Shown here piece by piece: positions 27,861-35,619 of a stretch of 53,191 nt of DNA. The position numbers and the translations under genes are program-made. Position 1 is the stretch's first letter. The number at the start of each line of letters is the position of its first letter. Below the pieces are notes generated by a model. It was not told the DNA's origin and searched no databases. It saw nothing but the letters and a program-made list of their open reading frames with translations. Source of the DNA: CAZJHX01 sp964545715 (GTDB lineage Bacteria > Myxococcota_A > UBA9042 > GCA-2863065). The stretch covers positions 1-53,191 of the forward strand of contig CAZJHX010000070.1 of NCBI GenBank assembly GCA_964545715.1, read 5' to 3'.

Positions 27861-27888
27861 TTGACTCTCTTCGAGAGCAATGTACAAT
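27861..27888 (+). promoter_or_regulatory. Promoter of the RAYT transposase gene
   Basis: TTGACT (27861-27866), 16 bp, TACAAT (27883-27888) is a near-consensus sigma-70 promoter. The spacer holds the palindrome CTCTC-TTC-GAGAG (27865-27877), which overlaps the -35 end and could be an operator. The start codon at 27904 is about 15 nt downstream and has no ribosome site. Confidence 0.65.
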
Positions 27889-27903
27889 TAGTGCCTAATC
27901 AAA

Positions 27904-28602
27904 ATGAAGACCACGCGGCGTAACAGACAGCAGCTCAAGCTCGACTTCAAGACCTGGGGTGGGGTGCGCAAAGGGGCGGGGCGCAAGCTGAAGCCTGGGC
28001 GTCGGCGGAGCGTGCGGCATGTCACGCGACCCCGGCTGAAGCGGCGGTGTCCCGTACATGTGACCATGCGGCTGCGGGATGGGCTGCCCAACCTGCGGCG
28101 GCGGCGGGCCTTTCGGGTGGTGCAGCGGGCGCTGGGCATCGCGTGTGTGCGGTTTGGAGTGCGGATCACGGATTGGAGCGTGATGAGCAACCACCTGCAC
28201 CTGGTGGTGGAGGCCGGGGATGCGCAGAGTCTATCGCGGGCTATGCAGGGCCTGACCATTCGCCTGGCCAGGGGATTGAACCGGGTCTGGCGGCGCAAGG
28301 GCAAGGTCTTCGGCAGTCGCTATCACGCGCGGGCATTGACCACGCCCCATGAGGTCCGCCGGGCGCTCAACTATGTGTTGAACAACGCGCGACGCCACGC
28401 CGCGCAGGCCGGGTTCGGGTATCCCGCGCAGTGGCTGGATCCGTTCTCCAGCAGTGCGGTGTTCGAGGGGTGGAAGGACCGGGCGCCGCCTGACGACGAG
28501 ACGCGCCTGTTAACGCCCCGGGCTACGCCAGTGACGTGGCTTCGGCGGGTGGGCTGGCGGCGACACGGCCGGCTTCGGGTGGCCGAGGTCCCCGCGGCCT
28601 AG
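27904..28602 (+). CDS. REP-associated tyrosine transposase (RAYT, IS200/Y1 family)
   Basis: This 232-residue basic protein has the Y1-transposase signature. VMSNHLHLVVEAGD carries the HxH metal ligands of a HUH nuclease (His-Leu-His at about residues 98-100). A later helix, RALNYVLNNARRHAA, holds the candidate nucleophilic Tyr. The KVFGSRYHARALTT block between them is typical of RAYTs. These enzymes nick single-stranded palindromes and are thought to spread REP sequences. Here the stop codon is itself the first part of a long inverted repeat, and REP-like tandem repeats follow, matching the expected RAYT-REP association. It lies between two paralogous minus-strand genes, so it may have entered a tandem duplication. 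Confidence 0.9.
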   Translation: MKTTRRNRQQLKLDFKTWGGVRKGAGRKLKPGRRRSVRHVTRPRLKRRCPVHVTMRLRDGLPNLRRRRAFRVVQRALGIACVRFGVRITDWSVMSNHLHLVVEAGDAQSLSRAMQGLTIRLARGLNRVWRRKGKVFGSRYHARALTTPHEVRRALNYVLNNARRHAAQAGFGYPAQWLDPFSSSAVFEGWKDRAPPDDETRLLTPRATPVTWLRRVGWRRHGRLRVAEVPAA

Positions 28603-28784
28603 GTGACTGGTGCCAAACGGCGTTGCGTCCCTCGTGGAGCCTCGCCTGGCGATCTCGGCGCCGAGCGAAGCGAGGGGACGGAACGTGTGAAGGCGGGCCC
28701 TTAGGCCCGTCGAGCGCGTTCCGCGCCGAGAGCGCCGGCGAGGCTCCGCGAGGGACGTGACGCCGTTCGGCACCAGTCACCTAG
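28599..28784. repeat. Long imperfect inverted repeat (cruciform) next to the RAYT gene
   Basis: The left arm, 28599-28646, begins CTAGGTGACTGGTGCC. The right arm, 28737-28784, ends GGCACCAGTCACCTAG. The 48-bp arms differ at four positions, some of them G-U compatible. Pairing continues inward (GGCGATCTCGGCG with CGCCGAGAGCGCC) to an inner hairpin, CGGGCC-CTTA-GGCCCG. The 186-bp element can therefore fold almost end to end. Both tips are CTAG. The left tip overlaps the RAYT stop codon; the right tip is also the first base block of the adjacent tandem repeat. Confidence 0.85.
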
Positions 28785-29050
28785 CGGGGTGTCCCTGTAA
28801 AGGGCCACCCTGCTAGAGCGGATGGGTTGGGCCGCTGCCCGAGCCGAAGGGGAGGTCAGCGGGGCCTAGCGGGGTGTCCCTGTAAAGGGCCACCCTGCTA
28901 GAGCGGATGGGTTGGGCCGNNNNNNNNNNNNNNNNNNNNNNNNNNNNNNNNNNNNNNNNNNNNNNNNNNNNNNNNNNNNNNNNNNNNNNNNNNNNNNNNN
29001 NNNNNNNNNNNNNNNNNNNCTGCCCGAGCCGAAGGGGAGGTCAGCGGGGC
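28781..29050. repeat. REP-like 85-bp tandem repeat array, interrupted by the gap
   Basis: Unit one is 28781-28865. Unit two starts at 28866, is cut by the N run at 28919 and resumes in phase at 29020-29050 (54 + 31 = 85 bp). Each unit opens with an imperfect palindrome from CTAGCGGGGTG to CACCCTGCTAG, typical of a REP hairpin. The part after it (GGGTTGGGC...GCCCGAGCC) can form a second, weaker hairpin. The array ends exactly at the stop codon of the gene at 29051. True copy number is unknown because of the gap. Confidence 0.85.
28920..29019. other. Assembly gap of exactly 100 N
   Basis: One hundred N bases, the usual placeholder for a gap of unknown size, fall inside the 85-bp repeat. The sequence on both sides is continuous within the repeat unit, so the missing DNA is probably zero or a whole number of repeat units, perhaps with other sequence. 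Confidence 0.95.
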
Positions 29051-30727
29051 TTAGTCAGCGTAACACTTGTTGTCGGCGGCGCAGGCGAGCACGGCGCTGA
29101 AGAGGGCGTCGGAGCCCTCGGGCAGGTCGTCGCCGCAGGCCTGGGCGCAGGCGGCGTCGTCGTTGCATTCGCCGACGCACTGGAAGGCCTTGGTGCACTC
29201 GAAGTCAGTGGTGCACTCCCCCAGCTGAGTGGAGCACTCGTTGTTGATGCATATGGGGGGCTCGACGGGGTCGACCGGCTCGATCGGCTCCTCCTCGATG
29301 CAGCCGGCGCTGAAGCCGCACTCGATGTACGCCTCCAGGTACGGGATGTTCTGCTCCGGCTGACCCTCCATGCAGGCTGCGGCGCAGTCCTCGTCGCCGC
29401 ACTTGGCGATGCAGGACAGGGCCTCGCTGCACTTGTTGGCGTTGGCGCAGCCCGTGGCCTCGCACTCGTCGATCAGGCACTGCCACGCGGGCTTGCCGTC
29501 ACCCTTGCACACCGACACATAGTCGCCGCAGCAGTTGCCGAACTCCACGCACGCACCATCGCAGTGACACGGTCCGCCGTCGATCGCCTGGTTGCAGCTG
29601 CCGCTGCAGGAGGCCCCGTCCGGGTTGCAGTCCTGGCCGCAGCCCTCGATGCTCTCCCCCGGGTCGCACACGCCGTTGCCGCACGCCTCGTCACCCGGCT
29701 TGCAGTCCTGGAAGCAGTCGAAGAGGCTCTCGCCCACGTCGCACACCCCGTTGCCACACTCCGCGGGCTGCGGTTTGGCGGCCTCGGGGATGCAGCCACC
29801 GTCCACGGCACACACCGCGATGTCGGCCAGATACTCTGTTGCCTGTCCGGGTCCATCCGAGATGCACTTGGCCGTACACGCAGAGTCCTTGCAGTCACCA
29901 ATGCACATCAGCGCCGCGTTGCAGGACTCGTAGACCATGCACTGCCCGCCCTCACACTTCTCGGCGATGCACGCGTAGCCCGGGCTGGGCTCGCCACAGT
30001 CGTCGGAGCACGTCAGCATGGACTCGCCCAGCTCACACAGGTCGTCGCCGCACTGGGGTCCCGCGCTCTTGGGCACACAGCCGTTCTCCACCGCGCAGCC
30101 GACCAATGTGGCCAGGAAGCCCTTGACCTGGCCCGGCGCGTTGTCGATGCATTTGACCGTGCAGTCCTTGGTCTTGCACGACGCCATGCACTGCACGGCG
30201 GCGGCGCACGGCTGCCAGTTGCCGCAGTTGCCGATGCCGCAGCTGCCGGCGATGCACTGATACGCCTCCTGCGGCGTCGGGGGCGGGGGCCCGCCGGACA
30301 GGCAGTCCACCGCGACACCGCAGTCGATCACGTCGTTGATCACCCCCTTGAACGGCGGCGCCGCTTTCTCGCGACACTCCATGGCGCAGTCGTACGAGTC
30401 GCAGTGCCCCATGCAGTCCAGCGTCGTGGCACAGTCGGGCTGCTCCAGGCACTTGTCCACCGTGCACTCGTTCGTCAAGCAGCCGTAGTTGGGCCCGGGC
30501 TTGGCCGGCTCCGGATCGGGATCCGGCTGGGCCGTGGGCTGCTCGGGATCGGGGGTCTCCGGGTCAGGGGTCTCGGGGTCCGGGGTCTCGGGGTTCGGGT
30601 CCTCGGGGTCCGGCTGCTCGGGTGTACCCGTCGTCTCGGGCATGCTCGCCCCGGGCGTCGATTCACCGTTTCCACAGCCCAGGGCGAACGTCGCCACCAG
30701 CGCTGCCGCTATCGTCCAATATCGCAC
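29051..30727 (-). CDS. Cys-rich lipoprotein with a somatomedin-B-like domain
   Basis: GTG 30727 with AGAGGAC upstream gives 558 residues and a lipobox Ala-Leu-Gly-Cys. A Pro/Asp/Glu linker of about 60 residues follows, with repeated PETPD units. Then come about five copies of a module of roughly 60-70 residues with the pattern C...CxxALxCIxxCxxxxCxxxC...GCxP. Between modules are CGNGVCDVGES-type units (Cys-Gly-Asn-Gly-Val-Cys). At Cys374-Cys407 eight cysteines with the CxCDxxCxxxxxCCxDYxxxC spacing match a somatomedin B domain, rare in bacteria. It is the second gene after 30743-33151 (15-bp gap) and is probably cotranscribed. The protein is likely disulfide-rich and on the cell surface; a binding role is plausible. 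Confidence 0.8.
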   Translation of the reverse strand: MRYWTIAAALVATFALGCGNGESTPGASMPETTGTPEQPDPEDPNPETPDPETPDPETPDPEQPTAQPDPDPEPAKPGPNYGCLTNECTVDKCLEQPDCATTLDCMGHCDSYDCAMECREKAAPPFKGVINDVIDCGVAVDCLSGGPPPPTPQEAYQCIAGSCGIGNCGNWQPCAAAVQCMASCKTKDCTVKCIDNAPGQVKGFLATLVGCAVENGCVPKSAGPQCGDDLCELGESMLTCSDDCGEPSPGYACIAEKCEGGQCMVYESCNAALMCIGDCKDSACTAKCISDGPGQATEYLADIAVCAVDGGCIPEAAKPQPAECGNGVCDVGESLFDCFQDCKPGDEACGNGVCDPGESIEGCGQDCNPDGASCSGSCNQAIDGGPCHCDGACVEFGNCCGDYVSVCKGDGKPAWQCLIDECEATGCANANKCSEALSCIAKCGDEDCAAACMEGQPEQNIPYLEAYIECGFSAGCIEEEPIEPVDPVEPPICINNECSTQLGECTTDFECTKAFQCVGECNDDAACAQACGDDLPEGSDALFSAVLACAADNKCYAD

Positions 30728-30742
30728 TGTGTGTCCTCTTTC

Positions 30743-33151
30743 TTAGCTGATGGTGTGTTCGGTGCGGCGACGCAGCACGAGCAGCAGGCTCAGGGCCAGC
30801 AGCATCAATACGGGAGCACCCGGGGCCGAGCCGTCACCGGCCTGACAACCGCTCTTCTCCTCGCCCGCGGTCAGCGACGTAGCGCCCGGCGGAGTCGACA
30901 CGCCGCCGGTATCGCCATCCGTCTCCGGGTCCGTCTCCTCAGGAGTCGTCTCGGGCTCCTCAGGCGTTTCGGGCTCCTCAGGTGTGTCCTCTTCACCGCG
31001 ACAGACCTTGGACTCATCCCAGACCATGATGTCGTCGACCATCGCCTCGTTCAGGCTTTGCACGTTGTCGTCGCTCATGGTGATGCGCAGCTGCAGCGTG
31101 TTCGAGACCTCCAGCACGTCGGCCAGGCGCACCTGCTTGCGCTCCCACTGCTGCGTGTTGCTGGTGTCGGAGTCGATGATGACCCAGGTCTTGCCGCCGT
31201 CGCTTGTGGCCTCCACCACCAGCGCGTCGTTCTCGACCGGAATGACGCCCTCGGGGCTGTTGAAGTCGTACGCAAAGTGCCAGGAGTACCAGGTCAGCAT
31301 CGGGTCGATGGCGCCCGTCAGGTCGTACTCCGGGCTCAGCGCCGTCGTCGTGCCGTCGTCCACATCGTGGTCGCCGATCTGGCCGGCATCAGGGCCGGTC
31401 ACCAGCGCGTTGATGCCGTCGGGGCTGTGGTCCTGGCCCGGCTGCGTCACCAGGTCCACGCCGATGTAGAGCGCATCCACGCCCTTGGGATCGGCGATCT
31501 CCCAGCCGCCCGCCTTCACGGTGTCTGTGCCGTAGGGGTCCATGGTCCATTTGTCGGGCTTGTCCATGCCGTCGACTATCAGGGAGTCGACGCCAATCGT
31601 GAACTGAGCCTCATCGGGAAAGGTTCGACCATCAGTCGTCAGCTTGAGCGGCAGAATCGCAATAGCACCACACTCGATGGTCGGTGGAATCTTCATGAGC
31701 AGCGGCTCGGGCGCCACGACGCTCTCGCCCTCGGGGATGTCACCGACGGACACCTGCGGGACGATGATGTTCAGGCCCTCCAGCTCGGGCTGCTCCAGGT
31801 TCACGACCACGTCGGGCGCGTCGCCGAAGCCTGTGCTCTTCACAGAGAAGTTCACCGCGACGATCTCGCCGGGATCGATGATGCCGTCGCCGTTGCCCTG
31901 CTCTTCGCTGACCACGACGTTCTCCAGGGAGACGCCGGCGCTGTCACACGGCGCGGTCACCTGGGTGCACACGCGCATGCGGCCGTCGCTCATGGTGTTG
32001 GCCACCTGCTCGAACGTGTTGCGAAACTCGTCCAGCCGCGCGATCTGGTTGCCCAGGTTCTTGGGATCCTCGCCCGGACGCGTCACCAGCACAATGGCCA
32101 CGCGGAAGTCCTTGGGCGCCTGCAGGTAGTCGGGCACGCGCGGGCCGTGCGCGGCGATGACCTGGTCCATGGTGATGTCTTCGCGCACGCCCGTGACCGT
32201 GATGCCGTTGGGCAGCGGCCACGCCGGGTTGATGCCCTGGCCCTGGTAAGTCGCGTTGTCGATGCGGAAGAAGTCCGGCACCTCTTCCTTGCTGCGCAGG
32301 CCCATCGTGTACTGATCCAGCTCCGAGAAGCGGTAGTTCTTGGCCTTCAGCCAGAACTTGTTTTCGCTGCTCTGCACCCACTCGCTGCCGTCCATGACCG
32401 AGCCGTTGGACTGCAGCGTGCTGGCCCAATGCGACGCGTCGCGACCCAGCATCTTGTCGGAGACCTTGCCGTCGCCGTCCACGTAATACATGAAGCTGCC
32501 CCAGCGGTGCGCAAACTCCTGCGCCATGACCGGGTGGATCGGGTGCTGCGGGTTGCCCATGCCCTGCCCGTACTTGCCGACGTACTGCATGTTGATAAAG
32601 CCGGCCAGCTTGCCGTTGGGCTTGGAGCCCCACCACTGGCCGATATCGACCGGATTGGCGCCGATGCCCTTCACCGAGCTGCGAATGCCCATGTACCAGG
32701 CGACTGAGCCCGCGCTGCCCTGATCGGGGAAGGTCGTAAACACGGTCACGGCGTCAAACTCGTCCGGATAGGTCTGGAGGAACTCCTTGGTCACCTCCAT
32801 CGGGTTGCGCACCTGCTGGTTCATCACCAGGCCAAACTCGTTGTTGCCCAGGTTGGAGACGGTGGCCTGGCTGCCCTCCAGGACGACGATCTCACCGACC
32901 TGCGTGACCAGCGCGCCCTTCTTGGTTGCAAACGGGGTGTGGGCGGGAGCCTCGGCAGCCTGAGCCGCCGCAGACGGACGATAATTCGAGGTGCCGAGCA
33001 CGATGTCCACGGCTTCTTCGGCCGAGGAAGCGGTCAGCTTCTCAGGGTTGACCAGGGGGCCATTGGAGACCCGGGGCTCGGTTTCGCCACATCCTGTGAC
33101 CACAACAGCAAAAAGAACAGCGATCAGCGGCATCATGCGAGTGCTCAACAT
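30743..33151 (-). CDS. Lipoprotein with degenerate zincin motif and MYXO-CTERM-like tail
   Basis: ATG 33151 follows GGAGG by five bases. The 802-residue protein has an N-terminal lipobox (Val-Thr-Gly-Cys), a linker, and then the domain shared with 26580-27713 at about residues 110-420: TVFTTFPDQGSAG, VKGIGANPVDIGQWWG, HPVMAQEFAHRWGSF, DGSEWVQSS and AAHGPRVPDYLQAP. The motif AQEFAHRW has Gln211 and His215. A beta-sandwich (about 430-540; DGIIDPGEIVAVNFSVK) and a second (about 555-735) containing LSPEYDLTGAIDPMLTWYSW and VDDIMVWDES follow. The acidic TPEEPETPEEPE linker ends in SGCQAGDGSAPGAPV, a hydrophobic helix and LRRR. A lipobox and a MYXO-CTERM-like tail in one protein is unusual. It is first of a two-gene operon. 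Confidence 0.8.
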   Translation of the reverse strand: MLSTRMMPLIAVLFAVVVTGCGETEPRVSNGPLVNPEKLTASSAEEAVDIVLGTSNYRPSAAAQAAEAPAHTPFATKKGALVTQVGEIVVLEGSQATVSNLGNNEFGLVMNQQVRNPMEVTKEFLQTYPDEFDAVTVFTTFPDQGSAGSVAWYMGIRSSVKGIGANPVDIGQWWGSKPNGKLAGFINMQYVGKYGQGMGNPQHPIHPVMAQEFAHRWGSFMYYVDGDGKVSDKMLGRDASHWASTLQSNGSVMDGSEWVQSSENKFWLKAKNYRFSELDQYTMGLRSKEEVPDFFRIDNATYQGQGINPAWPLPNGITVTGVREDITMDQVIAAHGPRVPDYLQAPKDFRVAIVLVTRPGEDPKNLGNQIARLDEFRNTFEQVANTMSDGRMRVCTQVTAPCDSAGVSLENVVVSEEQGNGDGIIDPGEIVAVNFSVKSTGFGDAPDVVVNLEQPELEGLNIIVPQVSVGDIPEGESVVAPEPLLMKIPPTIECGAIAILPLKLTTDGRTFPDEAQFTIGVDSLIVDGMDKPDKWTMDPYGTDTVKAGGWEIADPKGVDALYIGVDLVTQPGQDHSPDGINALVTGPDAGQIGDHDVDDGTTTALSPEYDLTGAIDPMLTWYSWHFAYDFNSPEGVIPVENDALVVEATSDGGKTWVIIDSDTSNTQQWERKQVRLADVLEVSNTLQLRITMSDDNVQSLNEAMVDDIMVWDESKVCRGEEDTPEEPETPEEPETTPEETDPETDGDTGGVSTPPGATSLTAGEEKSGCQAGDGSAPGAPVLMLLALSLLLVLRRRTEHTIS

Positions 33152-33305
33152 CGAACCTCCAACTACTTCCAGCATCCTAAAGTGGCCCGCAAAGTCCAAA
33201 CCCTTGGATAGCGAGAAGTGTGCCACGAAACGAACGTTCGACTCGACTGAAAAAAAACGGTGACTTAGCTGGAAAAGCCGTGCTAAAAACCGCGCCGTCG
33301 TGCGG

Positions 33306-33333
33306 TTCTGTCACACCGAATCGTGCATAAACT
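33306..33333 (+). promoter_or_regulatory. Putative hflX promoter
   Basis: TTCTGT (33306-33311), 16 bp, TAAACT (33328-33333). The -10 and the bases after it (TAAACTAACG) are identical to those before ssb. The -35 is weak. Confidence 0.4.
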
Positions 33334-33350
33334 AACGGAGTACAGCCGCC

Positions 33351-35615
33351 ATCGCTGAGCCCATCCACGGGAACCTGACCGGCCTGAAGCCGGCCCAGTC
33401 CAAAGCACTGCAGCGCCTGTATCGGCGTCGCATCCCCGCCAAAGCCGTCTCGACGCTCGAGCTGAACCGGCAGCTGGCGGAGTGCAGCCACGACACCGGC
33501 CGGCAGGTCGGCGTGATCGTCAACCGCAAGGGACACGTCGAGCACGTGCTGTTGGGGGACGCGCACAAGCTCGAGCTGCCGGATCTGGGCCGCCATCGCG
33601 CCGGTCGAGGCCGCCTGCGCGGCGTCCGGCTGCTGCACACGCACCTGCAGTCCGAGCCGCTGACCAAGGACGACCTGACCGACCTCGCGCTGTTGCGCCT
33701 GGACTATGTGGCGGCGTTGGAGGTGACGAAAGAGGGCGCACCGGGCCAGTGGTACGGCGCCCATGTGACGACACAGGCGGACGCCGACGTCCCGTGGGTG
33801 CTGCTGGATCCGGAGCCGGCGCACACGGCGCTGTTCCTGAACTTTGAGCGATTCCTCAAGGACCTGGAGACCGAGCTGGCGCGCCAGACTCGTCTGGAGG
33901 TGGTCGACGAGCGCCCCCGGGTCACACTGGTGCAGGTCGCCGAGCAGGGCAAAGACGCCGACTGCGAGGCCTCGCTGCAAGAGCTGCGGGAGCTGGCGGC
34001 CACCGCGGGCGTCAACGTCGTGGACGAGCTGCTGCAGCGCCGAGCCAAGGTGGATCCGCGCACGGTGCTGGGTCGCGGCAAGCTGCAGGACCTGGCGCTC
34101 AGCACCATGACCAAGCAGGTGGATCTGGCCGTCTTCGACCACAACCTCACCGCCACGCAGGTGCGCAGCATCTCCGAGGCCAGCGACCTGAAGATCATCG
34201 ACCGCACGCAGCTGATCCTGGACATCTTTGCTCAACGCGCGCGCACGCGAGAGGGCAAGCAGCAGGTGGAGCTGGCGCAGCTGAAGTACCGCCTGCCTCG
34301 CCTGAGCCGCCAGCACACGGCGTTTTCGCGCCTGGCCGGCGGCATCGGCGGGCGCGGACCGGGTGAGCAGAAGCTGGAGGTCGATCGCCGACGCGTCAAA
34401 GACCGGATCACGCTGCTGACCAAGGAGCTGGGTCGTGTGGCCAAGAGCCGCGAGATTCGGCGCCGCAAGCGCAACCGGCAGCAGGTGCCTATCGTCAGCA
34501 TCGTCGGGTACACGAACGCCGGGAAGTCGACGCTGCTGAACACGCTGACCTCCTCCAAGGTGCTGGCGGAGAACAAGCTGTTCGCTACGCTGGACCCGAC
34601 CAGCCGTCGCCTGCGCTTTCCGCAGGAGCGCGAGATCGTCATTACGGACACCGTGGGGTTCATCCGCGAGCTGCCGCCGGACCTGGTCATGGCGTTTCGC
34701 GCGACCCTGGAAGAGCTGCGCGACGCCGATCTGCTGCTGCACGTCGTCGACGTCTCCAGCCCTTACGCCGAGCAGCATCTGGAGGCCGTGGACAACCTGC
34801 TGCACGAGCTGGAGCTGGACGACCGCCCCGTGCTGCGCGTGCTGAACAAGGTCGATCGGCTGCCGGCGCCCTCCGATGCCGCCGTAATGGCCGCCCGGTT
34901 GGACGGCATCCCCGTCTCGGCGCTGAAGCCCAAGTCCCTGGCGCCGCTTTTGGAGCGGATCGAGCGCCTGATGTGGCAGGAGCATGGGCGCAGCATGGAC
35001 CTGAACCTGGGCGCCATCACGGACAAGAGCGACCCGACCACCGCGTTTTGGAGCGCTCGCTGGGACGAGAACCAAACGCCATGGGACATCGGCGAGCCGC
35101 ACCCTGAGCTGTTGGCGCGCATCGAGGAGCTGGGCCCGCCCGGACGAGCGTACGTCCCCGGCTGTGGTCGCGGACACGATGCCGCAGCGCTGGCCGGCGC
35201 GGGCTGGGCGGTGACGGCGGTCGATCTGGTGCACCACATGCGGGACTCGCTTCATCCGCGCCTGATACACAGCGGCGGCCGCTTCGTGCAGGGCGACGCG
35301 TTCGGCGTGGACGTCGGCGGTGACTACGACCTGTGGTTCGACCACACCTTCTTCTGCGCGATCCCGCCCGACCAGCGCGATAAATGGGGCTCTCGCGCGC
35401 GCGAGTTGATCAAGGTGGGCGGGCACGTGGCGACCATCGTGTTTCCCATGGTGCCGCTACGCGAAGCCGGCCCGCCGTTCGTGATGACCGCCGCGGACGT
35501 CAGCGCGGCGCTGGGTCCCAAGTTCGAGCTGATCGTAGAAGAGGACGCCGAGCGCCCAAGCACACGACAGCCTCTGGAGCACCGATACGCGGTGTTTGAG
35601 CGGACCGGCCTATAA
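33351..35615 (+). CDS. hflX: HflX GTPase fused to a TPMT-type methyltransferase
   Basis: This is a continuous 754-codon frame. Residues of about 1-545 are HflX: GLKPAQSKALQRLYRRRIP at the start, the glycine-rich LAGGIGGRGPGEQKLE linker, the G1 loop GYTNAGKST (386-394), G3 DTVGF and G4 NKVD. HflX is a ribosome-splitting GTPase acting on stalled ribosomes under stress. From about 553, with no stop or long linker, FWSARWDENQTPWDIGEP begins a thiopurine-methyltransferase-like class I domain. Its SAM motif is VPGCGRGHD (602-610), and WFDHTFFCAIPPDQRDKW follows. No ATG, GTG or TTG precedes the conserved N-terminus: ATC 33351 (giving MAEPIHGNLT) follows GGAG, and the first ordinary start, GTG 33513, would remove 54 conserved residues. 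The 3' end converges on 35620, four bases away. Confidence 0.85.
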   Translation: MAEPIHGNLTGLKPAQSKALQRLYRRRIPAKAVSTLELNRQLAECSHDTGRQVGVIVNRKGHVEHVLLGDAHKLELPDLGRHRAGRGRLRGVRLLHTHLQSEPLTKDDLTDLALLRLDYVAALEVTKEGAPGQWYGAHVTTQADADVPWVLLDPEPAHTALFLNFERFLKDLETELARQTRLEVVDERPRVTLVQVAEQGKDADCEASLQELRELAATAGVNVVDELLQRRAKVDPRTVLGRGKLQDLALSTMTKQVDLAVFDHNLTATQVRSISEASDLKIIDRTQLILDIFAQRARTREGKQQVELAQLKYRLPRLSRQHTAFSRLAGGIGGRGPGEQKLEVDRRRVKDRITLLTKELGRVAKSREIRRRKRNRQQVPIVSIVGYTNAGKSTLLNTLTSSKVLAENKLFATLDPTSRRLRFPQEREIVITDTVGFIRELPPDLVMAFRATLEELRDADLLLHVVDVSSPYAEQHLEAVDNLLHELELDDRPVLRVLNKVDRLPAPSDAAVMAARLDGIPVSALKPKSLAPLLERIERLMWQEHGRSMDLNLGAITDKSDPTTAFWSARWDENQTPWDIGEPHPELLARIEELGPPGRAYVPGCGRGHDAAALAGAGWAVTAVDLVHHMRDSLHPRLIHSGGRFVQGDAFGVDVGGDYDLWFDHTFFCAIPPDQRDKWGSRARELIKVGGHVATIVFPMVPLREAGPPFVMTAADVSAALGPKFELIVEEDAERPSTRQPLEHRYAVFERTGL

Positions 35616-35619
35616 GACC

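Noticed and set aside
28907..32707. A 1266-residue plus-strand frame running through the N gap
   Set aside because: It starts in repeat DNA, crosses 100 N and lies opposite two well-supported minus-strand genes.
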